The translations under genes were made by a program, and so were the position numbers. A model generated the notes under the pieces. It was given only the letters and a program-made list of their open reading frames with translations, was not told where the DNA came from and did not search any database. Positions 8,077 through 17,909 of a stretch of DNA of 64,000 bases are shown here, one piece after another. The first letter of the stretch is position 1. Every line of letters begins with the position of its first letter. The DNA is from Gudongella sp034006985. GTDB lineage: Bacteria > Bacillota > Clostridia > Tissierellales > Tissierellaceae. The stretch is taken from NCBI GenBank assembly GCA_034006985.1, contig JAVERT010000008.1, forward strand, positions 1 through 64,000, given 5' to 3'.

Positions 8077-9972
8077 ATGATCGTATTTTTAGAAAAAGTG
8101 AGAGTGAAAACTATTTTTTCGAAATTTGAGCCCATAATTACAGAGCCACTTGAGCTCCAATATTTAAAGGCTATACTTGATGAGCTCAATATTGAAAGCC
8201 ATATTATAGACCCTCTCTTTAAAGTAGATGTTCCAAGAAATATTGTTCCAGATTTAGTAGTTTTAACTGGTTACAATACGGCCAAGGATAAAATTATTGA
8301 AAAAGCAGCTTATTATAAAAATAAGTTTCTTGATGTAAAGGTTATGGTAGGTGGAGTTTTTATCCAAATGAATCGAGATGAATTTAGGGATAAAAATATT
8401 GATTATATAGTTCATAGCTTGTCATTAGAAAAGTTTAAGCAATTTATTATGGATTTAAATATTATAGAAGCGCCATTTGCAGGTTTAGATATCAATAATA
8501 ATGACGGTTCTTTTATAGAAGGAGAAACTCTTGTAATAAATAATATTGAAACATCACTTCCTTCAAGGGATTTTTTTTATCAGCATAAACATGAGCTTCG
8601 ATATCTTGATAAAAGAGGAGTAGCTTTAATAAAAGGTTCAATAGGGTGCCCATATAATTGTTCATACTGTTATTGTACAGCTATAAATTCATCAAAATTT
8701 ATAAGGGCAAATTTTGATTCTATGTTTAAAGAAATATCTAGAATAAAGGCCGAATATTTTTGGATTGTTGATGATGTTTTATTATATGATAGGAAAGAAG
8801 CGTTGGATTTTATTGAGTCTTCTAAAAAGTATAGATTTAAGGGCGAAATAATAGCATATTTAAGGCCAGATTTTTTTATTAAACATAAGGACTTACTAGC
8901 GGAACTAAAAAATGCTGGACTTAGTGAAGTGATATGTGGCTTTGAAACGCCAGATAGTCAGGAGTTAAAACATTATAATAAATCTTTAAATGGTACAGAT
9001 TATCCTGAAGTGATAAGGATATTAAAGGATCATAGTATCAGCGTAACAGCACTCTTTATGGTAAACCCAGATTATGGACTTAAAGAATTTAAGAGGCTCA
9101 ATCATTTTATATGGAAGAATAAAATTGAAATATATACTATATCAATTATGACTCCATTAAAAGGGACAAAGGATTACAATAATTATGTGGATAAATTAAT
9201 TGATTTTGAGCCTAAACATTATGATTTTTTGCATTTGCTTCTGCCTTCAAAACTCTCCAAACCATTGTTTTACACTTTATTTTATATGCTGCATAGTAAA
9301 CTACTGTTTTCAAAAAGAATATGGAGATTTGCTTTTAAAAAGAAGGTTAGTTTTAAAAAGAAGATATGGAATTTTTGGGCTAAAAAATATGACAGGTTAT
9401 GGGTACAAAAACTATCGTTAAAACCAACAAGAGATAAGATTACGAATTTAATCCAAAAGCAATTAGATAGTAAAGAGCTGAATATGATAGATATAGGATG
9501 TGGTCCTGGAGAATTGATAAGTCAGATAAAGAATAAATCCAGTTCTATTTTTATAACAGGAGTGGATTTTTCCGAAGAAATGATAAAAATATCAAAGATT
9601 CATAATCCTGAGGCAGAACATTTTATTCTGGATGTTAATGATCTTGATTCCATAGATAAAAGCTATGATATTCTAACTTGCACACATTCGTTGCCATATT
9701 ATAAAGATATTCGAGAGATATTAAATAAATTCTACAACAAACTCAACCCAGAGGGTAGGATATACCTTGCTTTTGCAAGCGGGGATAGTTTTTATGATAA
9801 GCTTGTGCTTTCTTTTGTAAAGCTAACCACAGGCCCAGCATATTATCCTTCTGATAGAGTCTTTAGAGAGCAATTGCCTGATTGTTTAGAGGTTGAAGCC
9901 AGAGAAGTGATTAAGAAGCGATGGTTTATGCCAACTATAGCCATTTACACGCTTAAGGGAGCTAAAATATGA
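8077..9972 (+). CDS. Radical SAM enzyme with B12-binding-like N-terminus fused to a class I methyltransferase
   Basis: The 631-residue protein has three parts: an N-terminal Rossmann-like segment of the kind found in BchE-type cobalamin-dependent enzymes (VVLTGYNT, VGGVFI), a radical SAM core with the cluster-binding Cys191, Cys195 and Cys198 (CPYNCSYC), and a class I SAM methyltransferase from about residue 440 with IDIGCGPGELI near 470. The classical DxHxxG cobalamin motif is not visible. The ATG at 8077 is preferred over a GTG 9 bases upstream because AGAGGTGA is correctly spaced. It overlaps the next gene by 4 bases. The combination suggests that one substrate is modified by radical chemistry and then methylated. 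Confidence 0.85.
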   Translation: MIVFLEKVRVKTIFSKFEPIITEPLELQYLKAILDELNIESHIIDPLFKVDVPRNIVPDLVVLTGYNTAKDKIIEKAAYYKNKFLDVKVMVGGVFIQMNRDEFRDKNIDYIVHSLSLEKFKQFIMDLNIIEAPFAGLDINNNDGSFIEGETLVINNIETSLPSRDFFYQHKHELRYLDKRGVALIKGSIGCPYNCSYCYCTAINSSKFIRANFDSMFKEISRIKAEYFWIVDDVLLYDRKEALDFIESSKKYRFKGEIIAYLRPDFFIKHKDLLAELKNAGLSEVICGFETPDSQELKHYNKSLNGTDYPEVIRILKDHSISVTALFMVNPDYGLKEFKRLNHFIWKNKIEIYTISIMTPLKGTKDYNNYVDKLIDFEPKHYDFLHLLLPSKLSKPLFYTLFYMLHSKLLFSKRIWRFAFKKKVSFKKKIWNFWAKKYDRLWVQKLSLKPTRDKITNLIQKQLDSKELNMIDIGCGPGELISQIKNKSSSIFITGVDFSEEMIKISKIHNPEAEHFILDVNDLDSIDKSYDILTCTHSLPYYKDIREILNKFYNKLNPEGRIYLAFASGDSFYDKLVLSFVKLTTGPAYYPSDRVFREQLPDCLEVEAREVIKKRWFMPTIAIYTLKGAKI

Positions 9973-11333
9973 AAATACTCTTAGTTAGACCAAAACCACA
10001 TAAAGATACAATTGGATTGCAACATATAATGATTTGCGAGCCGTTAGAATTGGAATATCTTATAGGGAATTTGCCTGTTGAGTTAAAAGATAAAGTTGAT
10101 ATAGAAATTGTTGATATGATACTAGAAGAAGCTAGTTTTGAAAAGGTATTAAAAGTAAAAACACCTGATATGATATTTTTCACAGGATATATTACTCATG
10201 TGGGTGTGATTAAAGAGTGTTCTAAAATTACAAAAGAGTTTTCCAAGGATATACTAACAGGGGTAGGAGGAGTACATGCAGAGGTTGTAGCAGAGGATTT
10301 TAAGGATGTAAGTATTGACTTGATTTTCAATAAAAATGGAGTAGATGGTTTTAATAGAGCAGTTGAGTTGTATTTAAATGGAGAGAGTTTAGAATATATT
10401 AAAAATGAAGTTGAAGAAACGAATAAAGGACCTATTAGCTTTAAATTATCTTTACCAAATAGAAGATCGACAGCCGATTATAGAAGTAAATACTATTATA
10501 TGTTCCATAATCCTTGTGCCTTGATTAAAACTTCATATGGTTGCCCATATAATTGTAGTTTTTGCTTTTGTAAAGAGATTACAGAAGGGACCTATTATTC
10601 AAGGCCTATGGAGGAAGTTATAGAGGAGCTTCTTGGAATTGAAGAGGAAGAAGTATATATAGTAGATGATGATTTTTTATATGGAGAAGAGAAACTTCGA
10701 GAATTTATTAGATTGTTGAGAAAACATAATATAAAGAAGAAGTATCTTGTATATGGAAGAGCAGATTTTATAGTAAATAATAAAGAACTTATGGCTGAAC
10801 TAAAAGAAGTTGGTTTGGGGGCAGTAATTGTTGGTATAGAGTCAATTAGAGAGAAGGATTTACAAAGCTATAATAAAGGAACAAGTAAGACTATTAATGA
10901 AGATTGTATTACAATTCTAAAAGAATTAGACATAGAACTTTATGCAACTATGATTATACCTATTGATTTTTCAAAAGCGGACTTTAAAGCCCTTACAAAA
11001 TGGTTAAATAGTTTTGAAGTTATTTTTGTAAACTTGCAACCGCTAACTCCACTTCCTGGAACTTCTATATTTGATGAGTATAAGGATAGATTGCTTGTGC
11101 GGAGAGAAAATTATCATATGTGGGATATGGCTCATGTAGTTTTAAAACCTGAGAAAATGAGTATAAGAAGTTTTTATTTCCAGATGCTAAAAAGCTATTA
11201 TAAAGTTATTATAAAGCCTAAAAATGCAGTTAGATTAATAAAAAAATATGGATTCCGTGAAAATGCCAAGCTATTGTGGAGAAGTCAGAGGGTTAGTATT
11301 CAGTATTTACAAAAGATATGGAGAGGGTATTGA
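9969..11333 (+). CDS. B12-binding-type radical SAM enzyme (second in operon)
   Basis: A 454-residue protein with an N-terminal cobalamin-binding-like domain (MKILLVRPKP, VGGVHAEVVAEDF) and a radical SAM domain with Cys192, Cys196 and Cys199 (CPYNCSFC). The region IYIVDDDFL...VGIESIREKDLQ..NKGTS is typical of BchE-like enzymes. It is paralogous to the proteins before and after it. The start codon overlaps the previous stop in ATGA. The reaction is unknown; relatives catalyse methylations, ring contractions and other C-H chemistry on small molecules. Confidence 0.87.
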   Translation: MKILLVRPKPHKDTIGLQHIMICEPLELEYLIGNLPVELKDKVDIEIVDMILEEASFEKVLKVKTPDMIFFTGYITHVGVIKECSKITKEFSKDILTGVGGVHAEVVAEDFKDVSIDLIFNKNGVDGFNRAVELYLNGESLEYIKNEVEETNKGPISFKLSLPNRRSTADYRSKYYYMFHNPCALIKTSYGCPYNCSFCFCKEITEGTYYSRPMEEVIEELLGIEEEEVYIVDDDFLYGEEKLREFIRLLRKHNIKKKYLVYGRADFIVNNKELMAELKEVGLGAVIVGIESIREKDLQSYNKGTSKTINEDCITILKELDIELYATMIIPIDFSKADFKALTKWLNSFEVIFVNLQPLTPLPGTSIFDEYKDRLLVRRENYHMWDMAHVVLKPEKMSIRSFYFQMLKSYYKVIIKPKNAVRLIKKYGFRENAKLLWRSQRVSIQYLQKIWRGY

Positions 11334-12655
11334 TGAAAAAATTAGTTTTAATCCAACCAAGTCCATATGATAAAGATAAGAAACCTATAAAAAAGAATAG
11401 ACTCTACTTTATTGGGCTTTCTTTGCCGATACTTGCTGCTTTAACGCCAGCGGATTGGGAAGTTGAGATTTTATTTGAAATAATCGATGATATCTCGCTA
11501 GATATTGATGCTGATTTAATAGGGATTTCCACTATGGGCCATGGTGTAATACGATCAATTGATCTTGCAAACGAGTATAGAAAAAGAGGTAAAACGGTTG
11601 TATTAGGGGGATATATGGCTAGTATTATGCCAGAAGAAGCCAAAAAACATTGCGATGCGCTTGTAGTTGGGGATGCTGAACTGGTATGGGGAAATCTTAT
11701 ATCTGATTTTGAAGCTGGGGAGTTAAAAGAAGTTTATGACAATGGATTAAAAGAGGATTATTTTAGCACACCACTCCCTAGATTTGATCTTATCTTAGAT
11801 AAAAAGCTAGGGGACTTTCTACCCGTACAAGCTGGAAGGGGTTGTCCTAATACATGTAGTTTTTGTTCAGTGTCTTGTTTATATAAAGGACAGTATCATA
11901 AAAAACCTTTAGAAGAAGTAGTTAGGGATTTAAAACAAGTTAAGGAATTAGGCTTTAATAAAGTCTTGCTTCTGGATGATAATATATTTTCAGATAGGGA
12001 TTATTTAAATAAATTACTTGATGAGATTAAGAATCTCAATATCACCTGGATGAGTCAGTGTGATATTAGAATAGGTAAAGACCTTAGATTATTGAAAAAG
12101 CTTCAGGATAGTGGCTGTAACACCCTTAGCTTTGGTCTTGAAAGTCTATCAAAAGAAAGTCTCCAAGGGATGAATAAGGGTTGGGCTAATCCAGATGACT
12201 ACTCGAAATTAATAAATAATATAAAAAGTTTTGGAATTGAAGTATCTACAGAAATGGTTGTTGGTGGAGAGGGTGATACGGTAGAGTCAATCCTAGCAAC
12301 AAAGGATTTTATCGAACGGAATAAAATTTCTGTGCCAAGATTCTATATTTTAACTCCATTTCCAGGAACAAGGTTTTTCAAAGAAATAGAAGCACAAAAT
12401 AGATTTGTAAATCAGGATATATACAGCTATGATGGTACTTTTGCAGTTTATACTCCAAAAAATATTTCTGCGGATGAATTGACTGATAGTTACTGGGAAT
12501 TATATGAATCTCTTTTTACTATAAAATCTATAATAAAAAGAAATATTTTAAAGCGAGAATTTTTAAAGAGTCCTGGAAAGTATCTTTTTTATGCTTTTGT
12601 AAATCTATATTACAAAAAGCAGATTTCTCAAAGAATTACACCTAATATTTTTTAA
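11333..12655 (+). CDS. B12-binding-type radical SAM enzyme (third in operon)
   Basis: A 440-residue protein with a well-preserved B12-binding domain (LIQPSPYDKDK, IGISTMGHGVIRSI, VLGGYMASIMPEEA, VVGDAE) and a radical SAM core with Cys171, Cys175 and Cys178 (CPNTCSFC). LTPFPGTRFF near the C-terminus is typical of this class. It looks closer to ordinary cobalamin radical SAM enzymes such as the HpnJ/HpnP kind than its operon paralogues do. The ATG at 11333 shares bases with the previous stop (TGATG) and has GGAGAGGG upstream; a start 15 bases earlier is less likely. Confidence 0.87.
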   Translation: MKKLVLIQPSPYDKDKKPIKKNRLYFIGLSLPILAALTPADWEVEILFEIIDDISLDIDADLIGISTMGHGVIRSIDLANEYRKRGKTVVLGGYMASIMPEEAKKHCDALVVGDAELVWGNLISDFEAGELKEVYDNGLKEDYFSTPLPRFDLILDKKLGDFLPVQAGRGCPNTCSFCSVSCLYKGQYHKKPLEEVVRDLKQVKELGFNKVLLLDDNIFSDRDYLNKLLDEIKNLNITWMSQCDIRIGKDLRLLKKLQDSGCNTLSFGLESLSKESLQGMNKGWANPDDYSKLINNIKSFGIEVSTEMVVGGEGDTVESILATKDFIERNKISVPRFYILTPFPGTRFFKEIEAQNRFVNQDIYSYDGTFAVYTPKNISADELTDSYWELYESLFTIKSIIKRNILKREFLKSPGKYLFYAFVNLYYKKQISQRITPNIF

Positions 12656-12667
12656 GAAAGGATCCAT

Positions 12668-14014
12668 ATGAATATACTTTTAGTTAGACCTCCAAGAATA
12701 AAACAAGCGATTACACTATCTAGCTTTATGTTTTCAGAGCCTATTGGACTTGAAATGATTTATGAAGTTTTATATAAAAAACATCATGTAGAAATCTTTG
12801 ATATGATGATTGAAAAGACCAGTTTAACTGAAAAGCTATCCCAGTTTAAACCGAATATGGTTGGAATTACAAGTCTTTGTATAGATGTAAAAATGGTTAT
12901 AGAATTAGCTGAAGAAACTAAAAAAGTTGATGAGAAAATACTTGTAATGGTTGGTGGAACCCAGGCTTTTCTAAATCCTCAGAGCTTTATTAGTAAGCAT
13001 GTTGATTATATTTTCAAATACACAAATAGCGAGAATATTATCCTTGTAACGGAAAGAAAAAGTAATATTGCTGGAGTTTTACAAAAATCAGAAGGTTTTA
13101 ATGACTCGAAAATTCCTGGAAGAAATGAATACTTGATTCCTAATAGAGAATCTACTCGAAAGTATAGGGAAGAGTATTCGTATTTTGGATATAAACCTGC
13201 TGCCATAATCCAATATGGTGTAGGGTGTGAAAAAGCTTGTGATTTTTGCCTAAGATGGAGAATAGAAGGTTTTAAAGAGGAGCTTATTGACAGAGAATTA
13301 TTTATAAAAGATATTCTATCTATTAAAGAAGATTCTATTATGCTATTTGACAATGACTTTTTTGCAAGCCGTGAGAAATTGGAGAGCTTTATAGGAATTA
13401 TAAAAGAATACGGATTAAAGAAAAATTTTATTGTATATGGTTCAGTAGAGGGAACGTTGCTTTACAAAGATCTAATTGCAGATTTTAAAAATTTAGGTTT
13501 AAAGGCAGTTTTAATTGGCTATGAAACATTTAGTGATGATGAACTCAAAAACTATAATAAAAATACTCGTTCAACTGACAATATAAAAGCAAGTGAGATA
13601 CTTAAGGAACTAGAGATTGATGTATGGGCTTCATTTATGGCTCATCCTGATTGGACAAAAAAAGATTTTAAAAGTTTTAGGAATCATATTAAAAAACTAA
13701 ATCCACAGATATCAAGTATAAATCCATTAACCCCATTTCCAAATCTTCCAATGTACGAGGGATACAAAGACAGACTTCTCTATGATAGAGATGATTTTGA
13801 AAAATGGAGCTTTGGACAAGTTATTATAAAACCATTAAATATGAGCTTGAGAAGTTACTATTTTGAACTTTTAAAAGCATATATAGATATTAACTTATTT
13901 ATAAATAATAGCACGGAAATGATAAAAAAATATGGAGTTAAAAATATGACAAGAATAATCCTAGGTTCACTTGGAGCGTCGTTTAAGTATATAAAGTTGA
14001 TGATTAAGAACTAA
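12668..14014 (+). CDS. B12-binding-type radical SAM enzyme (fourth in operon)
   Basis: A 448-residue paralogue of the second enzyme: LLVRPPRIKQ at the N-terminus, VGGTQAFLNPQSF in the cobalamin-like domain, radical SAM Cys187, Cys191 and Cys194 (CEKACDFC), and LTPFPNLPMYEGYKDRLL at the C-terminus. The cluster loop CEKACDFCLRW departs from the CPY/NxCSFC of its neighbours. It starts 12 bases after the preceding gene with AAGGAT as ribosome site and ends the operon before a terminator. Function unknown. Confidence 0.86.
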   Translation: MNILLVRPPRIKQAITLSSFMFSEPIGLEMIYEVLYKKHHVEIFDMMIEKTSLTEKLSQFKPNMVGITSLCIDVKMVIELAEETKKVDEKILVMVGGTQAFLNPQSFISKHVDYIFKYTNSENIILVTERKSNIAGVLQKSEGFNDSKIPGRNEYLIPNRESTRKYREEYSYFGYKPAAIIQYGVGCEKACDFCLRWRIEGFKEELIDRELFIKDILSIKEDSIMLFDNDFFASREKLESFIGIIKEYGLKKNFIVYGSVEGTLLYKDLIADFKNLGLKAVLIGYETFSDDELKNYNKNTRSTDNIKASEILKELEIDVWASFMAHPDWTKKDFKSFRNHIKKLNPQISSINPLTPFPNLPMYEGYKDRLLYDRDDFEKWSFGQVIIKPLNMSLRSYYFELLKAYIDINLFINNSTEMIKKYGVKNMTRIILGSLGASFKYIKLMIKN

Positions 14015-14021
14015 ATTAGAG

Positions 14022-14079
14022 TAAACTCCTTAGAGTCGAGGGAAGGAACCCTTGATAGATAGAGAGTTTATTTTTTTTT
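14022..14079 (+). terminator. Terminator of the radical SAM operon
   Basis: TAAACTC at 14022-14028 pairs with GAGTTTA at 14064-14070, followed by nine Ts. An inner stem, CGAGGG with CCCTTG, lies inside the loop. It separates the radical SAM operon from the osmoprotectant transporter. Confidence 0.75.
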
Positions 14080-14138
14080 GTAAGGGGTAGAAAATAGATA
14101 CTAAGTTTGGAAAATATTAGGATGAATGGAGGATTAAG

Positions 14139-15095
14139 ATGAAAATAAATAAAATCATGATAATGATGACTATAATGGTCTTGATTGTAGCTCTAGCAGT
14201 GGGGTGTTCTAGTCCAGGGGGAGATGCAGCAGAGACTAAAAACCCAGATAATCCAATAGTATTAGGGTCTTTTGTGGATACTGAAGGTGGAATACTAGGT
14301 AATATGATTCTATTAGCACTTGAAAAAGAAGGGTACGCAGTAACTGATAAGGTGCAATTTGGTACTCCTGATGTACACAGAAATGCTTTGCTTCAAGGGG
14401 AGTTAGATATTGGGATAGATTATACTGGAAATGGACAGTACTATTCAGATAATGTAGATGAAGAAGTATGGAGAGATGCAGAAAAAGGATACGAAACTAT
14501 TAGAGTATTTGATATGGATAATAATAATTTAATTTGGCTTCAACCAGCAAAGGCTAATAACACCGAAATGCTTGCAGTAAAAAGAGAATTCGCGGAAGCG
14601 AATGATTTAAAAGATTTAAATGATTTTGCTGAATATGTTAACAATGGTGGAGAAGTTAAGTTTATAACAAGCCAATTATTTGCTGAGAAAAAATTTGGAC
14701 TATTGGGTATGGAAGATGCGTATGGGTTTAAATTAAATCCGTATCAACTTATTCTACTTCCTCATGGGAACACAGCAGAGACAATAAGTGCACTTGCAAA
14801 TGGAACTGATAATGTAAATGTTGCACTGGTATATGGAACTGATGGAGCATTGGTAGATTTAGACCTGGTTGCTCTAGATGATCCATTATCAATACCTCCA
14901 GTATTTGAGCCATCCGCAATAGTACGGGCAGAGGTATTAGAAAAGTATCCTGATGTTAAGGGTATTATTGAGAAAGTTTTCGCAACGCTGACTCTTGAAA
15001 ATCTACAAACTATGAATAAAAATGTAATTGTTGATGGAATGTCGCCTAAAGATGTTGCTAGAGATTATATGACAAATGAGGGTTTATTAGACTAG
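14139..15095 (+). CDS. Osmoprotectant ABC transporter, substrate-binding lipoprotein (OsmF/OpuC type)
   Basis: A 318-residue lipoprotein with a signal sequence and lipobox ending at Cys23 (LAVGC). The mature part matches the glycine betaine/choline-binding OsmF/YehZ family: IVLGSFVDTEGGILGNMILLALE, LLQGELDIGIDYTGNG and a C-terminal MSPKDVARDYMTNEGLL. It captures a quaternary amine outside the membrane and passes it to the two permeases encoded next. It starts a four-gene operon with short gaps or overlaps. The exact substrate is inferred only from the family. Confidence 0.9.
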   Translation: MKINKIMIMMTIMVLIVALAVGCSSPGGDAAETKNPDNPIVLGSFVDTEGGILGNMILLALEKEGYAVTDKVQFGTPDVHRNALLQGELDIGIDYTGNGQYYSDNVDEEVWRDAEKGYETIRVFDMDNNNLIWLQPAKANNTEMLAVKREFAEANDLKDLNDFAEYVNNGGEVKFITSQLFAEKKFGLLGMEDAYGFKLNPYQLILLPHGNTAETISALANGTDNVNVALVYGTDGALVDLDLVALDDPLSIPPVFEPSAIVRAEVLEKYPDVKGIIEKVFATLTLENLQTMNKNVIVDGMSPKDVARDYMTNEGLLD

Positions 15096-15117
15096 CATAG
15101 GATATGGCGGTGAGCTT

Positions 15118-16266
15118 ATGGACAGAATTAAAGATAAAACATTGCTGCTCTTTTCTTTAATAGGAGCAGCTACCCTTCTATTTATGCCTTTAATTACTTA
15201 TAAGCCAAATAGGATTGCTCGAGGTAATCAATTTGGCAGCATAGAGTATTTAGGAGCAGCCGTAATTATTATAGCAATACTTTGGGTCATATTAGTGGCT
15301 CTGTCTTTTTATGCAAAAAACAATACAGATATGTTGGTTTTTTTAGTATCGGTGGTCTTGTTTATAGCTCTATTTTGGAGTCTTCAATTAAATGCTGGGG
15401 ATTATATAGAAAACCCAGCTGCTAGAATAAGTTTATCGAGTGGGTTTTATATTCAGATGTTTTTAATGTATATGCTATTTTCTACATATACTGGAAGGAT
15501 TAAGGAGCATAGAATAATAAAAATTATAGGATTTCTATCTATCGTATCTGTGTTAGGTTTTTTGTTTTATAAAGGTTTATTTAATGACTTTTCGATTATA
15601 AAAGAATTTTATTCAAAACGAACTCAGTTTTTTAATAATCTTAGAATACATGCAATTTTAACATTTTCTTCAGTTGTTACCGGCATAATTATCGCTATTC
15701 CCCTAGGCTTCTTAGCATATTCTAAAAAACGACTCGAGGGAAAGATAATGCTACCTCTAAGTATAATTGAAACTATTCCGAGTCTTTCGCTTTTCGCAAT
15801 ATTTTTAGTGCCGTTATCAGGGCTAGGCAAGCTCGCTTTTTTTGATTCAATTGGTGTTAGTGGAATAGGATGGGCTCCAGCTTATTTAGCCTTAACACTC
15901 TATACATTACTCCCAATTGGAAGAAATACTCTAACTGGTTTTTATTCAGTAGATAGGAATATAATTGAAGCTGCAAAGGGGATGGGAATGAGTAAATCAC
16001 AAGTTTTAAGGAAAATTGAACTTCCCCTTGCATTTCCAGTAATATTTACAGGAATAAGAATTGCATTTATCCAAACCATTGGAGGAGCAGTATTAGCAGG
16101 ATTAGTTGGTGGTGGAGGGATGGGAACTTTTGTATTCCTCGGGCTTGGAGAAGCTTCGCCAGATTTAATACTACTTGGAGTGTTACCAATAGTATTTTTC
16201 ACAATCATACTCGATTATTTCTTGAAGAAGTTTGAAAAAACCATAAGGAGGGTTATTTATGATTAA
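15118..16266 (+). CDS. Osmoprotectant ABC transporter permease with extended N-terminus (YehY type)
   Basis: A 382-residue integral membrane protein. Residues 1 to about 165 form an extra block of hydrophobic helices, and the C-terminal part is a standard binding-protein-dependent permease domain with an EAA loop (IIEAAKGMGMSKSQVLRKIELPLAFP) that contacts the ATPase. The long form matches YehY/OsmW-like permeases. It overlaps the ATPase gene by 8 bases. Confidence 0.9.
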   Translation: MDRIKDKTLLLFSLIGAATLLFMPLITYKPNRIARGNQFGSIEYLGAAVIIIAILWVILVALSFYAKNNTDMLVFLVSVVLFIALFWSLQLNAGDYIENPAARISLSSGFYIQMFLMYMLFSTYTGRIKEHRIIKIIGFLSIVSVLGFLFYKGLFNDFSIIKEFYSKRTQFFNNLRIHAILTFSSVVTGIIIAIPLGFLAYSKKRLEGKIMLPLSIIETIPSLSLFAIFLVPLSGLGKLAFFDSIGVSGIGWAPAYLALTLYTLLPIGRNTLTGFYSVDRNIIEAAKGMGMSKSQVLRKIELPLAFPVIFTGIRIAFIQTIGGAVLAGLVGGGGMGTFVFLGLGEASPDLILLGVLPIVFFTIILDYFLKKFEKTIRRVIYD

Positions 16267-17188
16267 GATAAAAGATGCTGTAAAAAAATATGGAGAGTTT
16301 ACTGCAGTAAATAACCTTTCATTAATAGTTAATAAATCAGAATTTCTTGTAATTCTTGGTCCTTCAGGGTGTGGTAAGTCTACACTTCTTAGGTTAATAA
16401 ATAAGATGACAAAGAGGACAAGTGGAGAAATAGAAGTTGAAGGAGATAATATAGATGATTTAAAAGATGAAGAGCTTAGAAAATCTATAGGCTATGTTAT
16501 CCAAAGTATTGGACTATTTCCGCATATGAATGTTAAAAAGAATATAGCTACAGTACCACAACTTCTTAAGTGGGATGAAAAGAAAATTGATAAAAGGGTA
16601 GATGAAATGCTCTTATTAGTAGGACTTGATCCAAAACAGTATAAGTTGAAAAAACCATCTCAACTTTCTGGAGGGGAAGCACAAAGAGTGGGGGTAGCAA
16701 GAGCTTTAGCATCTGATCCGGATATACTCCTTATGGATGAGCCATTTGGTGCAGTTGACCCAATAAGTAGATTAAGATTGCAAAAAGAATTTCGCCAGAT
16801 TCAAAGACGTCTAAAAAAAACAGTTGTATTTGTAACTCATGATACTGATGAGGCTCTTCTTCTTGCAGATAGGATATGTATTATGAATGAAGGAAAAGTT
16901 GTTCAGATAGATACACCGGAGCATATTATATTACATCCAAAGGATGACTTTGTTAGGAGTTTTTTTAAAGGGGAAGGTATTTTAACAATTCTATCTAGAA
17001 AAGATGCCATAGATTATGCTGAGCCAATTCCATCTGAAGAAAAGGGATTGGATGAAAATTCGACTTTAAGAGAAGCCTTAACAGTGATGCTAATGAGTGG
17101 GAAAGAGAGATTGTCAGTGGGCGAAGGGAGCATTACGTGGGAAAATATACTGAAAATAGCTGGGAGTGAGATAAATGGAGAAGAATAG
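16259..17188 (+). CDS. Osmoprotectant ABC transporter ATP-binding protein
   Basis: A 309-residue ABC ATPase with Walker A GPSGCGKST (about residues 34-42), signature LSGGEAQRVGVARAL, Walker B ILLMDEPFGAVDP and the switch His in FVTHDTDEA. It resembles OpuCA/ProV, with a C-terminal extension too short for the usual pair of CBS domains. It energises quaternary-amine uptake with the two flanking permeases, and it overlaps both neighbouring genes, which indicates translational coupling. Confidence 0.92.
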   Translation: MIKIKDAVKKYGEFTAVNNLSLIVNKSEFLVILGPSGCGKSTLLRLINKMTKRTSGEIEVEGDNIDDLKDEELRKSIGYVIQSIGLFPHMNVKKNIATVPQLLKWDEKKIDKRVDEMLLLVGLDPKQYKLKKPSQLSGGEAQRVGVARALASDPDILLMDEPFGAVDPISRLRLQKEFRQIQRRLKKTVVFVTHDTDEALLLADRICIMNEGKVVQIDTPEHIILHPKDDFVRSFFKGEGILTILSRKDAIDYAEPIPSEEKGLDENSTLREALTVMLMSGKERLSVGEGSITWENILKIAGSEINGEE

Positions 17189-17909
17189 GCGAGGAATAAT
17201 TGTAGCTTTTATTTTATCTGCTATCTTGGCTATTATGGTGATATATTCTAAAGGCTTTGAATCAATACTATATCAACTTGTTAGTTCAAAAAGTGAAGTG
17301 GGTTCCAGAACTCTTCTTAGAGTGTATTTTATTCAACACATATGGATGGTTCTTTTATCAAGTTTAATTGCAGTTTTTGTGGGAGTAGTTCTTGGAGTAT
17401 TTGTAACAACAAGTTATGGACATGAATTTAAAGAACCGCTGTTAAAGGCAGTTAGTTTAGGTCAAGCTTTTCCATCACCAGCACTATTAGCGTTAACAGT
17501 ACCTCTACTTGGTTATGGGATTGAAGGTGCTTTAATTGCCCTGGTTATTTATGCATTAATGCCAATAATCTATAATGTGGTAGTTGGAATTGAAGAGGTA
17601 CCAAAAGATATTGTGGATGCAGCTAAAGGGATGGGAATGACAGAATTTGAAATTTATATAAAAATAAAAATCCCATTAGCATTAAATGTAATGCTTGGTG
17701 GGATTAGAACCGCGCTTGTTATAAATATAAGTGCAACTACTCTAGCAGCAGCAGTAGGAGCAGGAGGCCTCGGTGTTTTAGTAGTAAATGGAGTTCGAAC
17801 TTTTGATATGGTTCTTATACTTGAAGGTGCAATTCCTGTAACAATTCTTGCTATTATAGTAGAGTTGTTTTTAAAAGAATTACAACAAGAACTTATTTGG
17901 GAATACTAG
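17175..17909 (+). CDS. Osmoprotectant ABC transporter permease (second subunit)
   Basis: A 244-residue permease with about six hydrophobic helices and the EAA loop DAAKGMGMTEFEIYIKIKIPLAL. It is the short partner of the preceding YehY-like permease and completes a binding protein-permease-ATPase-permease operon. Its 3' end overlaps the convergent ThrE-type gene by 17 bases, so no separate terminator is present between them. Confidence 0.9.
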   Translation: MEKNRRGIIVAFILSAILAIMVIYSKGFESILYQLVSSKSEVGSRTLLRVYFIQHIWMVLLSSLIAVFVGVVLGVFVTTSYGHEFKEPLLKAVSLGQAFPSPALLALTVPLLGYGIEGALIALVIYALMPIIYNVVVGIEEVPKDIVDAAKGMGMTEFEIYIKIKIPLALNVMLGGIRTALVINISATTLAAAVGAGGLGVLVVNGVRTFDMVLILEGAIPVTILAIIVELFLKELQQELIWEY

